Part shown: positions 1-8,632 of the stretch, piece after piece
Numbering within the stretch: the stretch's first letter is position 1
Layout of the letters: the number at the start of each line of letters is the position of its first letter
Assembly: GCA_947626355.1 (NCBI GenBank)
Contig: CANQRV010000018.1
Span: 1 to 45,731, forward strand
Length of the DNA: 45,731 nucleotides
Direction of reading: 5' to 3'
From: an uncultured Muribaculaceae bacterium
GTDB lineage: Bacteria; Bacteroidota; Bacteroidia; Bacteroidales; Muribaculaceae
Notes under the pieces: model-generated
Seen by the model: only the letters and a program-made list of their open reading frames with translations
Told to the model about the DNA's origin: nothing
Database searches by the model: none
Made by a program: the position numbers and the translations under genes

Positions 1-36
1 GGAGGGACGGCGCCGCAAGGAGCCGTCCCTCCCTCA
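1..36 (-). terminator. hairpin, probable terminator of the TPR remnant
   Basis: A perfect 11-bp inverted repeat (1-11 with 22-32, arm GGAGGGACGGC) lies just beyond the stop of the minus-strand fragment that ends at 44. The window edge cuts off the place where a U-tract would be, so terminator function is inferred from position and stem strength. Confidence 0.55.
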
Positions 37-43
37 TTTGGAA

Positions 44-322
44 TTAAGGCCGGGTCGGGACAGGAGCCGACCGGAGGGTGGCATCATTGTCATAATCCGG
101 ATTAATCAGACGCTCCTGCTCGAGATAATAGGCGGCGCTGTCGTACATGCCGATATTGGTGAACATGTCTGCCACCAACGGATTGCTCTCGAGTCTGTCT
201 TCCCCCTTCCAGTAAGAGAGTGCCTTCCTGTAATGCTCATATCCTTCATGATGTCTACCCAATGTGGCGTCCTGGAAGACGTTTATGATCAGGATTTCAA
301 CGGGAATATGATAACCACACAT
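44..322 (-). pseudogene. C-terminal remnant of a TPR-like protein
   Basis: The minus strand carries an open frame whose last about 70 codons look like real protein: a helical stretch with spacing like a tetratricopeptide repeat (HYRKALSYW, then GMYDSAAYYLEQERLINP), followed by a polar tail and TAA. The first about 20 codons are less protein-like and probably belong to the junction with the neighbouring plus-strand remnant. There is no credible start or promoter. It is read here as the 3' end of a gene whose 5' part was lost. Function unknown; TPR proteins usually mediate protein contacts. It could still be a genuine small gene starting at 322, but the same bases are open on the other strand. 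Confidence 0.45.
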
Positions 323-643
323 AGGTATACTAATGGTGCCTTCTGGAATTACGATGTCCTGAAAGGGTTCGGCGCTTCCGTAGGTTTACTTCCTTTCCCG
401 GGCGCGAAACCGATGTGTTACTGCGAAACAGGATATTATCTTGTTCGGGTGACCGACCTTGAGAAGGACATCCTGTTTGCGACTCCGCTGGGCGTCGACG
501 ATTTGGCCGAATCAGCTGAGATTCTGGAAAGCAGATACTACGATCTCCAGGGCCGCACTCTTAACGGACCCACTGACGGAGTATACGTGAAGGTCGACAT
601 CTTCGCGGATGGTCACCGGAAGGTCACAAAACACGTGAAGTAG
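248..643 (+). pseudogene. C-terminal remnant of a secreted protein with T9SS-like tail
   Basis: The last about 130 codons of this frame read like the end of a Bacteroidales secreted protein. The tail has the pattern seen in type IX secretion type-A sorting domains: YYDLQGRTL, a short spacer, GVYVKVDIFADG, then a basic end (KVTKHVK). No signal peptide or promoter precedes it, and bases 38-247 in the same frame are antisense to the TPR remnant, so the 5' end appears lost. A strong terminator follows at 718-748. Sorting-domain recognition is from family knowledge; loss of the 5' end is inference. An intact ancestor would have been an exported or surface protein. Confidence 0.5.
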
Positions 644-717
644 TCAACGGCATAACGCCTGCATTACTATTGCTGACTTGCGACTCAACCACGTCTCCTA
701 TCTTCTTATTCTTTTAA

Positions 718-748
718 GCGTCTCGGGCACTCGGCCCGAGACGCTTTT
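718..748 (+). terminator. intrinsic terminator
   Basis: A perfect 11-bp stem (718-728 with 734-744, arm GCGTCTCGGGC), a five-base loop and TTTT at 745-748. It lies 75 bases past the stop of the T9SS-tail remnant and insulates the toxin-antitoxin promoter from upstream transcription. Confidence 0.85.
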
Positions 749-769
749 GCAAATTTTAATCATTGACGA

Positions 770-800
770 TTGTGAATATAGGATATATTATATATCTTTG
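770..800 (+). promoter_or_regulatory. Bacteroidetes promoter of the toxin-antitoxin pair
   Basis: A -33 TTG (770-772) and a -7 TATCTTTG (793-800) are separated by exactly 20 bp. This fits the Bacteroidetes primary sigma consensus and sits 19 bp before the antitoxin ATG, giving a very short leader. Confidence 0.8.
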
Positions 801-819
801 CATTGTAAAACTAAATGAT

Positions 820-1119
820 ATGGCAACAGCATTGAATCTTAAACGCAAAAACATTGACCTCCCCGTCGATACACTGCAAAAGCTCTCCATCATGGCAGTG
901 GCTCAGGGCAAGAGCCTAAAGAACTATATCGAGACAATCCTTATTTCAAAAGCCAATGCCATAGCAATAGAAGTAAGCGAAAATCCATCTCCTTCCGGCG
1001 ACCCATGGTTTAATGATCCGGAGAATATGGCATCCGTCCAACGTGGCATCGCTGAAATGAAGGCAGGTAAGGGTAAAGCCTATTCCATGGATGAAATAAG
1101 GGAAATGTTAGGCGTATGA
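820..1119 (+). CDS. RHH-type antitoxin partner of a YoeB-like toxin
   Basis: A 99-residue protein. Residues about 8-40 (NIDLP, then LQKLSIMAVAQGKSLKNYIETIL) have the beta-strand plus two-helix pattern of a ribbon-helix-helix DNA-binding domain. The C-terminal third (VQRGIAEMKAGKGKAYSMDE) is the kind of acidic/basic tail that binds and neutralises the toxin. The ATG at 820 is preferred over an in-frame start at 763 because the promoter -7 element lies at 793-800. The stop TGA overlaps the toxin ATG (ATGA), so the two are probably translationally coupled. Such antitoxins normally repress their own promoter. The exact family name is uncertain. Confidence 0.8.
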   Translation: MATALNLKRKNIDLPVDTLQKLSIMAVAQGKSLKNYIETILISKANAIAIEVSENPSPSGDPWFNDPENMASVQRGIAEMKAGKGKAYSMDEIREMLGV

Positions 1120-1394
1120 CTTATGAACTGACTCTAATGCCCGAAGCAGAAAAGCACTTGAAAGAGTGGCGAAAGTCCGGGCAAAAGAAAACGCTGAGGA
1201 AGATTGCGGATTTGTTCGAGGAACTGCGGGCGCACCCTACAACAGGTACAGGTCATGTAGAACAGCTCAAAGGGAATCTATCAGGGTTGTGGAGTCGGGA
1301 AATCAACAAAGGCGACCGAATGATTTACTGCATTGTAGACGACAAAGTAATTGTAAATGTTGTATCGCTTAAAGGACATTACAGCGACAAGTAA
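1116..1394 (+). CDS. yoeB-like: Txe/YoeB family toxin, mRNA interferase
   Basis: A 92-residue RelE-fold toxin. The core HNLSGxWSR-type segment of YoeB appears as GNLSGLWSRE (residues 53-62), followed by DRMIY and a C-terminal GHY. By alignment with E. coli YoeB (E46, R65, H83) the catalytic set would be E49, R68 and H88, all present, so the toxin looks active. YoeB enzymes cut mRNA in the ribosomal A site. The gene overlaps the antitoxin by four bases and shares its promoter. It differs from classic YoeB in having a few residues (SDK) after the terminal HY pair. The pair is not next to a mobile element here. Confidence 0.85.
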   Translation: MTYELTLMPEAEKHLKEWRKSGQKKTLRKIADLFEELRAHPTTGTGHVEQLKGNLSGLWSREINKGDRMIYCIVDDKVIVNVVSLKGHYSDK

Positions 1395-1397
1395 GTA

Positions 1398-1428
1398 TTG
1401 CAAAAGACAAAGATAAACGCTATCTTTG
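1398..1428 (+). promoter_or_regulatory. Bacteroidetes promoter of ribD
   Basis: TTG (1398-1400), 20 bp, TATCTTTG (1421-1428): a full-consensus promoter starting four bases after the toxin stop. The expected transcript start, about 1434, is only about 17 bases before the ATG at 1451, which bears on the choice of ribD start. Confidence 0.8.
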
Positions 1429-1450
1429 CGGACATCAAACCCGATATGAT

Positions 1451-2638
1451 ATGGAGACACCAGATGAGATAATGTCGGACAGCGAATACGTGCTCTACAG
1501 CCAGTCGGAGGCCAGGGAGGCCGAGATCAGGAGCGGCATGGAGATGATGCGTGAGGAGCTGAAGGATATGCGGTCTCGATGTCGGTCAGGTCAGGGAGAT
1601 AGCCTCCTCCATATGACAAGAGACAGCGATAAGGCGCGGATGCGCCGGGAAGACGAGGCCATGATGCGGCGGGCGCTCCAGCTGGCCCGCGCCGGGGAGG
1701 GCTTCACCTCCCCCAACCCTATGGTGGGGGCCGTGGTGACGGCCCGCGGCCGGATCATCGGCGAGGGATGGCACCGCCTCTACGGCGCCCCGCACGCCGA
1801 GGTCAACGCCATACGCTCCGTGGCCGGGAGCGACAGGCCCCTGCTGAAGGAGGCCACCATCTACGTCACCCTCGAGCCCTGCTCCCACTACGGCAAGACG
1901 CCACCCTGCGCCCGCCTCATCATCGACACAGGGATACCGAGGGTGGTGACCGGCGCCGGCGACCCCAATCCGCTGGTGGCCGGACGGGGCATACGCATGC
2001 TGCGCGAGGCGGGCTGCGAAGTGACGGAGGGGGTGCTCGCCGACGAATGCCGGGAGCTCAACCGCCGCTTCATGACGGCGCAGACCCTGCGCCGCCCCTA
2101 CATACAGCTGAAATGGGCGCAGAGCGCCGACGGATTCATGGCCGGCACCGACAGCAACGGCGCACACTTCCCCCTGCACCTCTCCAACGGGATGTCGCTG
2201 CGCGCCATGCACCGCCAGCGGGCCCTCGCCGACGCCATAATGGCGGGCACCGACACCGTGGTCATCGACAATCCGCGTCTCTCCGTGCGCCACTTCCCGG
2301 GGCGCGACCCGCTGCGGGTGACCTTCGACAGCCCCCGCATACCGCCCGGCGCAAATATACTCCGGTCGCCCCACGTGCTGCTCGACAGCGCCACGCCCCT
2401 CGAGGAGAACATGCGGCTGCTCTTCGGGCGCCACAACGTCTCCTCGCTCATGGTGGAGGGGGGCGCACGGCTGCTCCAGAGCTTCATCGACGCCGGCCTT
2501 TACGACGAGATACGCCTGGAGACATCGACCCTCACGGCCGGCGCGGGGCTCCCCTCCCCCACATTCCGCCGCGACGGACTGCGCCTCACAGCCACCGAAT
2601 CATACGGCGGCAACCGGGTGGAGACATTCAGACGTTAA
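1451..2638 (+). CDS. ribD: bifunctional riboflavin deaminase/reductase RibD
   Basis: RibD catalyses deamination and then side-chain reduction of the pyrimidine intermediate in riboflavin synthesis. Counting from 1451 (395 codons), the zinc deaminase domain spans about 68-195 with HAE at 115-117 and the two cysteines of PCSHYGKTPPC at 144 and 153. The reductase domain follows (about 197-395; KWAQSADGFMAG and MVEGGARLLQSF). Homology to RibD begins near residue 64-71, so starts at 1613, 1640 or 1661 are also possible. The first about 54 residues are charged and helix-prone, resemble no part of RibD, and would be translated if the ATG right after the promoter is used. No other rib gene is nearby. 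Confidence 0.9.
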   Translation: METPDEIMSDSEYVLYSQSEAREAEIRSGMEMMREELKDMRSRCRSGQGDSLLHMTRDSDKARMRREDEAMMRRALQLARAGEGFTSPNPMVGAVVTARGRIIGEGWHRLYGAPHAEVNAIRSVAGSDRPLLKEATIYVTLEPCSHYGKTPPCARLIIDTGIPRVVTGAGDPNPLVAGRGIRMLREAGCEVTEGVLADECRELNRRFMTAQTLRRPYIQLKWAQSADGFMAGTDSNGAHFPLHLSNGMSLRAMHRQRALADAIMAGTDTVVIDNPRLSVRHFPGRDPLRVTFDSPRIPPGANILRSPHVLLDSATPLEENMRLLFGRHNVSSLMVEGGARLLQSFIDAGLYDEIRLETSTLTAGAGLPSPTFRRDGLRLTATESYGGNRVETFRR

Positions 2639-2706
2639 AAAGCCATAAAAAAAGCTTATTTGTAAAAAAGTGGAGAAATGAGGGTTATGTTTTTGCCAAG
2701 AAATAC

Positions 2707-2766
2707 TAATTTTGCAGTTTGAAACATCACAACCGGGCCGGATGAGGCTTCTCTCCGCATCCGGCC
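2707..2766 (+). promoter_or_regulatory. -7 element and leader hairpin before the envelope cluster
   Basis: TAATTTTG (2707-2714), followed by CAG, is a good -7 element. No TTG lies at the usual 20-bp distance, so the promoter is weaker or activator-dependent. Within the leader a 9-bp perfect inverted repeat (2736-2744 with 2758-2766, arm GGCCGGATG) lies 25 bp before the GTG start. It has no U-tract and may be a leader structure. Confidence 0.5.
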
Positions 2767-2791
2767 AACCGATAAAACCAATCAAACGACA

Positions 2792-4315
2792 GTGAAACAA
2801 CGCATCTCATATCTCCCTCTTTCCCTCGTGTCGGCGCTCATGCTGGCGACCGTCGCGGGCGGCTGCAACTCGAAAGAAGAGACCGACGAAGACGACGCCA
2901 TCAACTATGTGGAGACGACAACGGCCGTGACCGGCTTCCGGCTGTCGGCCGACTCGAAGCGCATGGCACACATGGACTCGGTGTTCTTCTCGATCGACCT
3001 CAACGAGGGGGTGATATGGAACCAGGACTCGCTGCCGAAGGGCACCGACATCACGCGCCTCGTGCCCGTGGTGACCTTCTCGCGGCAGATGAGCGCCGTG
3101 TCGATCACAGTGAAAGGAGCCACGACGATGGCCGACAGCACCTTCAACTACAAGGACAGCCCCAACGACAGCATCGACTTCTCGGGGACGACCGTGATGA
3201 GCGTGACGGCGCCCGACGGCACGAGCAAGCGCGACTACAGGATAAAGATCAACGTACACACCATCGACATCGACTCGCTGGCATGGAGCGACACCGCCGT
3301 GTCGCCGCTCCCCTCGCGCCTCGGCGCCCCGCGACGCCAGAAAAGCGTCGACCTCTCCGGGACGGCGCTCTGCCTGCTGGAGGAGAGCGACGGCAGCTAC
3401 ACACTGAGCCGCAACGCCGACCTCTACTCAGCGCAATGGGAGAAGACAGAGCTCACGCCGGGCTTCACGCCGGCCATCGAGTCGCTGACGGCGGCCGGCC
3501 GGCGTCTCTACATGCTCGACAGCGAGGGAACACTCCACACCTCGGCCGACGGTCTCGCCTGGGAAAACACCGGCGAGAGATGGGCATCGATCATCTGCGG
3601 CTTCGGCGAGGCAGCGCTCGGCATCCGGACCGACGGCGAGGGGCTGACCCACTGCCACTACCCGGCTGACGCACCGTTGGCCGACGGCCCTGTGGCTGCC
3701 GACTTCCCTCTTACCGGACACACCAACGGCGGCACATTCACCACCAAATGGTCGGCGACGCCCGTCGTGCTGATATGCGGCGGCCGCATGGCCTCCGGCG
3801 AGCTCACAGGCGCCACATGGGGATTCGACGGACAGCGCTGGACTCCCATCTCGGAACACGCCACACCCCCGATGGAGGGCGCCACGCTCGTGCCCTATTA
3901 CGTGTTCCGCTCGGCAGGCATCTTCAAGAAAGACTGCTACGACGGCTGGCTCGTGGTGGGCGGCCGGCTCGCCGACGGCTCCTACAACCGCACCGTCTAC
4001 ATGAGCGACGACAACGGAGTGAACTGGAGGAAAGGGTCGGAGCTGACGAATCTGCCCGACTATCTGCCCGCCACTACGGGAAGCGACAACATCGTGATGA
4101 CGACGCGCCTCAGCTCCAACCTCAGCGACGCCTGGAAGACAGGCGACCAGGCGGCAAAGGCTCGCCGCGCCCCGGGCTATGACGTCGATGGCGACACGCT
4201 GAGCTGGGAATGCCCCTTCATCTACCTGATAGGGGGATACAGGGCCGACGGCTCCCTCAGCGACTCCATATGGCGCGGAGCGCTCGTAAGGCTACGCCAG
4301 GCCCCCATAATATGA
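2792..4315 (+). CDS. DUF6242 lipoprotein with Kelch-like repeats
   Basis: A 507-residue exported lipoprotein. A hydrophobic signal ends in the lipobox VAGGC with C25 as the lipidated residue. An N-terminal DUF6242-type domain follows (about 45-155; NQDSLPKGTDITRLVPVVTF), then a beta-rich region with Kelch/propeller-like strands (WLVVGGRLADGSYNRTVYMS, IYLIGGYRADGSLSDSIWRG). The start is GTG at 2792, chosen because it begins a proper signal peptide (MKQRISYLPLSL). Function is unknown. The gene heads the cluster leading to DUF6089, uppS and bamA, and similar order is known in other Bacteroidales, suggesting a role at the cell envelope. There is a 43-bp gap to the next gene. Confidence 0.85.
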   Translation: MKQRISYLPLSLVSALMLATVAGGCNSKEETDEDDAINYVETTTAVTGFRLSADSKRMAHMDSVFFSIDLNEGVIWNQDSLPKGTDITRLVPVVTFSRQMSAVSITVKGATTMADSTFNYKDSPNDSIDFSGTTVMSVTAPDGTSKRDYRIKINVHTIDIDSLAWSDTAVSPLPSRLGAPRRQKSVDLSGTALCLLEESDGSYTLSRNADLYSAQWEKTELTPGFTPAIESLTAAGRRLYMLDSEGTLHTSADGLAWENTGERWASIICGFGEAALGIRTDGEGLTHCHYPADAPLADGPVAADFPLTGHTNGGTFTTKWSATPVVLICGGRMASGELTGATWGFDGQRWTPISEHATPPMEGATLVPYYVFRSAGIFKKDCYDGWLVVGGRLADGSYNRTVYMSDDNGVNWRKGSELTNLPDYLPATTGSDNIVMTTRLSSNLSDAWKTGDQAAKARRAPGYDVDGDTLSWECPFIYLIGGYRADGSLSDSIWRGALVRLRQAPII

Positions 4316-4358
4316 CGACCCACGACATCAACACCTCTATAACGACACACCAGACACC

Positions 4359-5039
4359 TTGACCCGACAACTGATCATACTGCTCACCGTGATGACGGCG
4401 TTCGCCGCCCGCCTCCAGGCCCAGGAAGACTACCGCTTCGAGGCCGGGGGAGGCATCGGCATGACCGGCTATCTCGGCGACGCCAACACGGCCAACCTCC
4501 TGCAGAATCCCTCGTGGGACGTGGAGGGTGTGTTCAGATACATCGCCAACCCGCGCATCGCGCTGAAGACAAACCTCTTCGCGGGCTCACTCCGGGGAAA
4601 CTCGGAGCAGATGACCAACGTCTTCCCCGACGGACAGACGTTCAAGTTCTCCACCACGTTCTACGAGCTGTCGGAGCTCTTCGAATTCAACTTCCTCCCC
4701 TACGGGATGGGAGAGAGCTACCGCAAGCTCAAGCGCATCACCCCCTACATCACGGCAGGGCTGGGCGCCACGATGTGGAGCGTCGACGGGAAGACGGGAG
4801 CTGCCTTCACGATCCCGTTTGGCGTGGGAGTGAAATACAAGCCGTCGCGCCGGCTCAACATAGGACTCGAGTTCCTCATGAAGAAGACTTTCACCGACCG
4901 TCTCGACGGGGCCATGCTCGACGACCCCTACGGCATAAAGAGCTCCTTCATGAAAAACACCGACTGGTACAGCACCCTGACGGTGACGGTCACCTATGAG
5001 TTCAGCAAGCGGTGCGAGGTGTGCAACTATAAAGACTGA
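4359..5039 (+). CDS. DUF6089 (PorG-like) outer membrane beta-barrel protein
   Basis: A 226-residue protein with a signal peptide (cleavage near LQAQ, residues 19-22) and an eight-stranded-barrel pattern of alternating residues. The early motif GGGIGMTGYLGD (about 30-41) and a C-terminal cysteine pair (CEVCNY) are typical of DUF6089 proteins, a family that includes PorG-like components of the type IX secretion system. The start is TTG at 4359, which gives a correct signal peptide. It lies 11 bp before uppS and is surely co-transcribed with it. Whether it serves type IX secretion or general outer membrane assembly cannot be told from sequence. Confidence 0.8.
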   Translation: MTRQLIILLTVMTAFAARLQAQEDYRFEAGGGIGMTGYLGDANTANLLQNPSWDVEGVFRYIANPRIALKTNLFAGSLRGNSEQMTNVFPDGQTFKFSTTFYELSELFEFNFLPYGMGESYRKLKRITPYITAGLGATMWSVDGKTGAAFTIPFGVGVKYKPSRRLNIGLEFLMKKTFTDRLDGAMLDDPYGIKSSFMKNTDWYSTLTVTVTYEFSKRCEVCNYKD

Positions 5040-5050
5040 AACCATCTGAA

Positions 5051-5809
5051 ATGGAATCTCTTGAAGAAAAAATATCGCTGATCGACAAGACACGGGTGCC
5101 TTGTCATGTGGCAATGATCATGGACGGCAACGGACGCTGGGCCAAGAAACGCGGCCTGGCAAGGGGCGACGGACATATGGAGGGGATCTCCACCGTGCAC
5201 CGCGTCACCAAGTTCTCGTCGGACATCGGGGTGAAATACCTCACGCTCTACGCCTTCTCGACGGAGAACTGGAACCGGCCCGACGACGAGGTGGCCACGC
5301 TGATGTATCTGATCGGCTGGGCCATCGAGCGCGAGCTGCCGGAGCTGCTGGCCAACAACGTGCGCATCCATCTGCTGGGCGACATCGGGAGGGTGCCCGC
5401 GGCCTCACGCGAGCGCCTCGACTACGCGGTGAGCTCCACGGCCCACTGCACGGGGCTCCAGCTCAACATCTGCCTGAGCTACTCGAGCCGCTGGGAAATC
5501 ACAGAGGCGGCACGCCGCATGGCCCGCGAGGCGGCCGCCGGGAAGCTCGACCCCGACGCGATCACCGAGCAGACAGTGGCCGGCCACCTGGCCACCGCCG
5601 GGATGCCCGACCCCGACCTCCTGATCCGCACCGGCGGCGAGGAGCGCATCAGCAACTACCTGCTCTGGCAGATAGCATACAGCGAGCTATACTTCACCGA
5701 CGTGCTCTGGCCTGACTTCACCAACGAGGAATACGCCGACGCGCTCATCGACTACCAGGGCCGCGAGCGCCGCTACGGCAAGACCAGCGAACAGGTGGCC
5801 GCGGAATGA
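5051..5809 (+). CDS. uppS: isoprenyl transferase (undecaprenyl diphosphate synthase)
   Basis: A 252-residue cis-prenyltransferase that extends farnesyl diphosphate with isopentenyl units to the C55 carrier lipid for peptidoglycan and surface polysaccharides. The family signatures are intact: MDGNGRWA (24-31, with D25 as the catalytic Asp), GHMEG, TLYAFSTENWNRP, and the RTGGEERISNYLLWQ dimer and substrate segment. Length is normal. The stop overlaps the ATGA at 5806-5809, an alternative start for bamA, indicating tight coupling of lipid-carrier synthesis with outer membrane protein assembly genes. Confidence 0.95.
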   Translation: MESLEEKISLIDKTRVPCHVAMIMDGNGRWAKKRGLARGDGHMEGISTVHRVTKFSSDIGVKYLTLYAFSTENWNRPDDEVATLMYLIGWAIERELPELLANNVRIHLLGDIGRVPAASRERLDYAVSSTAHCTGLQLNICLSYSSRWEITEAARRMAREAAAGKLDPDAITEQTVAGHLATAGMPDPDLLIRTGGEERISNYLLWQIAYSELYFTDVLWPDFTNEEYADALIDYQGRERRYGKTSEQVAAE

Positions 5810-5862
5810 CACCGCGCCCCCGACTCAACCAACCAACAAGCAAGAACCAACCTACGCACAGA

Positions 5863-8586
5863 ATGCGACCACAGATAAAACCCGCCCTCATCCTCCTCCT
5901 GCTCGGCATCGCCGGCGCCACGGCGCAGACGCCCGCCGGGCAGCCCGACGTCACCCCGCAGACCCCGGCAGAGCCGGCCCCCGCTCCCATGCAGACGGCG
6001 CCCGTGGCCCCCCTCCCCGCCGACACCATCTACAACCCCGACATCATATACTCGCCGCTCCCCAAGAGCTACGAGATCGCCGGAATCAACGTGGAGGGCG
6101 TGACCCATGTGGACGACTACATCATCATCGGTTTCTCGGGCCTCTCGGCGGGAGAGCGCATCGAGATTCCGGGCGACGCCATCTCCAACGCCGTGAAGCG
6201 CTACTGGCGACAGGGCATATACTCCAAGGTGAGCATCAGCGTCGACAAGATGGTGGGCGACAAGGTGTGGCTCACCATCCACCTCCGCCAGCTCCCGAAG
6301 CTCTCCGAGCTGCGGTTTACCGGCGTGAAGGGGGGCGAGAAGAAGGACATCGAGGAGAGGCTCTCGATGGTCGACGGCCAGCAGATCACCCCCAACATCA
6401 TAGCGCGCGCCAAGAAGATCATCGAGGACTACTACAGCAACAAGGGATTCAAGAACGCCGTGGTCACCATCCGCGAGCAGCCCGACCTCAGCCACGAGAA
6501 CCACGTATATCTCGACGTCGACATCAACCGCCAGAGCAAGGTGAAGGTCCACAAGATCTACATCAACGGCAACGAGGTGCTCTCCGACCGCAAGGTGAAG
6601 GGTGCCATGAAGAAGACCAACGAGAACGGCAACCTCCTCAACCTCTTCAAGCAGAAGAAATTCGTGGAGTCGGACTACAAGGACGACAAGAACCGCATCA
6701 TCAACAAGTATAACGAGCTCGGCTACCGCGACGCCAGAATCGTGAGCGACAGCGTGACGCCCTACAACGAGAAGCAGGTGGACGTGCACATCACCGTCGA
6801 CGAGGGGCGCAGATACTACATCAGCGACATCTCATGGGTGGGCAACACGGTCTACCCCACCGACCAGCTCAACAGCCTGCTCGGCATCTATCCCGGCGAC
6901 GTCTACAACCAGAAGCTCCTCGACAAGCGCCTCAGGGAAGACGAGGACGCCGTGAGCAACCTCTATCTCGACAACGGCTACCTCTTCTTCCAGCTCGTGC
7001 CCATCGAGGAGAACATACACGGCGACAGCATCGCGCTGCAGATGCGCATGTTCGAGGGGAAGCAGGCCACCGTCAACCGCGTGGTGATCAACGGCAACGA
7101 CCAGCTCTTCGAGAAGGTGATACGCCGCGACCTGCGGGTGCGCCCGGGAGAGCTCTTCTCCAAGGCCGACCTCATGCGCTCCTACCGCGAGATCGCCGCC
7201 TCGGGCCACTTCAACCCCGAGACCATCGACATACAGCCCGAGCCCAACGAGAGCGACGGCACCGTAGACATCGTATTCAACCTCGAGACCAAGGCCAACG
7301 ACCAGGTGCAGCTCTCGTTCGGATGGGGACAGACCGGAGTCACCGGCCAGCTCGCCTTCTCATTCAAGAACTTCTCGATCAAGAACCTCTTCAACCCCGG
7401 CTCCTACCGGGGCATAATACCGCGCGGCGACGGCCAGACCTTCTCGATCTCGGCGCAGACCAACGCAAAATACTACCAGAGCTACAGCATCTCCTTCCTC
7501 GACCCATGGCTCGGCGGCAAGCGTCCCAACTCCCTCTCGATCGGCCTCGACTACAGCCGCTCGACGGGCATCAACTCCAGCTTCTACAACCAGGCCTGGC
7601 GCGACTCCTACAACTACGCCATCTACAATCAGGGAATGGCGGGCACCAACTACAACACCTACGCCTACCAGAACGCCTACGACCCCAACAAGGTGCTCCA
7701 GATGGCCGGCGTCGCCGTGGGATTCGGCACCCGCCTCTCATGGCCCGACGACTTCTTCACCTTCCAGGCCACCCTGGCCTACCGATGGTATTACCTCAAG
7801 AACTGGGAGTATCTCTACTATATGAACAACGGCGTCTCCAACTCGCTGACGCTCGGCCTCAACCTCTCGCGCGAGAGCATCGACAACCCGATCTACACCC
7901 GCCGCGGCTCATCCTTCTCGCTCGACCTGACGCTGACGCCCCCCACTTCGCTCTTCTCGGGCAATAAAGACTGGAAAGCCCTCTCGGAGCGCGCCTCCGA
8001 CGCCAACGCCGACCAGGAGACACGCACCGCCGCACAAAAGGAGCTCTACCGCTGGATCGAATACTGGAAGCTGCGCTTCAAGAGCCGCACCTACACGCCG
8101 CTGGCCGACCCCGACGGCAACTTCACGCTCGTGCTCATGACACGCGCCGACTTCGCGCTGCTCGGCTCCTACAACAAGTATTTCAAGTCGCCTTTCGAGA
8201 CATTCTATTTCGGCGGCGACGGCATGAGCGGCAGCTACACCTACGCCACGGAGACCGTGGCGATGCGAGGCTACGAGAACGGACAGTTCACCCCCTGGGG
8301 CTACGAGGGCTACGCCTACGGACGCTTCGGCCTCGAGCTACGCTTCCCCTTCATGCTCCAGCCTGCCACCACCATCTACGCCCTGGCTTTCGCCGAGGCC
8401 GGCAACTGCTGGACGTCGGTGAAGGACTTCTCGCCCTTCAACCTCAAGCGCAGCGCCGGAGTGGGCATCCGCATCTACCTCTCCATGCTCGGCACGCTCG
8501 GCATCGACTGGGGATACGGATTCGACCAGGTGTGGGGCCGAAGGGGAGGCAGCCAGCTACACTTCGTGCTCGGTCAGGAGTTCTAA
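5863..8586 (+). CDS. bamA: BamA, outer membrane protein assembly factor
   Basis: The central barrel of the BAM complex, which folds and inserts outer membrane proteins. From ATG 5863 it has 907 residues. A signal peptide (PALILLLLGIAGATAQ) is followed by a proline-rich linker, five POTRA-type repeats covering roughly the first 430 residues after the linker, and a C-terminal 16-stranded barrel. The L6-loop motif of the Omp85 family appears as MRGYE (about residue 800 of the mature numbering) instead of VRGF. The protein ends in phenylalanine (GQEF), as outer membrane barrels do. An in-frame ATG at 5806 overlapping the uppS stop would add 19 residues before the signal and is less likely. Confidence 0.93.
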   Translation: MRPQIKPALILLLLGIAGATAQTPAGQPDVTPQTPAEPAPAPMQTAPVAPLPADTIYNPDIIYSPLPKSYEIAGINVEGVTHVDDYIIIGFSGLSAGERIEIPGDAISNAVKRYWRQGIYSKVSISVDKMVGDKVWLTIHLRQLPKLSELRFTGVKGGEKKDIEERLSMVDGQQITPNIIARAKKIIEDYYSNKGFKNAVVTIREQPDLSHENHVYLDVDINRQSKVKVHKIYINGNEVLSDRKVKGAMKKTNENGNLLNLFKQKKFVESDYKDDKNRIINKYNELGYRDARIVSDSVTPYNEKQVDVHITVDEGRRYYISDISWVGNTVYPTDQLNSLLGIYPGDVYNQKLLDKRLREDEDAVSNLYLDNGYLFFQLVPIEENIHGDSIALQMRMFEGKQATVNRVVINGNDQLFEKVIRRDLRVRPGELFSKADLMRSYREIAASGHFNPETIDIQPEPNESDGTVDIVFNLETKANDQVQLSFGWGQTGVTGQLAFSFKNFSIKNLFNPGSYRGIIPRGDGQTFSISAQTNAKYYQSYSISFLDPWLGGKRPNSLSIGLDYSRSTGINSSFYNQAWRDSYNYAIYNQGMAGTNYNTYAYQNAYDPNKVLQMAGVAVGFGTRLSWPDDFFTFQATLAYRWYYLKNWEYLYYMNNGVSNSLTLGLNLSRESIDNPIYTRRGSSFSLDLTLTPPTSLFSGNKDWKALSERASDANADQETRTAAQKELYRWIEYWKLRFKSRTYTPLADPDGNFTLVLMTRADFALLGSYNKYFKSPFETFYFGGDGMSGSYTYATETVAMRGYENGQFTPWGYEGYAYGRFGLELRFPFMLQPATTIYALAFAEAGNCWTSVKDFSPFNLKRSAGVGIRIYLSMLGTLGIDWGYGFDQVWGRRGGSQLHFVLGQEF

Positions 8587-8632
8587 CAAATCGGGCGTTG
8601 AATTGTTAACTAATTAACCAACTGAAACCAAA

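Noticed and set aside
1171..1182. GAAAGTCCGGGC, resembling the conserved core of RNase P RNA
   Set aside because: Lies inside the coding sequence of the toxin and none of the other RNase P elements are nearby.
5806..5862. Upstream bamA start overlapping the uppS stop
   Set aside because: It would place 19 polar residues before a complete signal peptide that begins at 5863; overlap alone is not enough.
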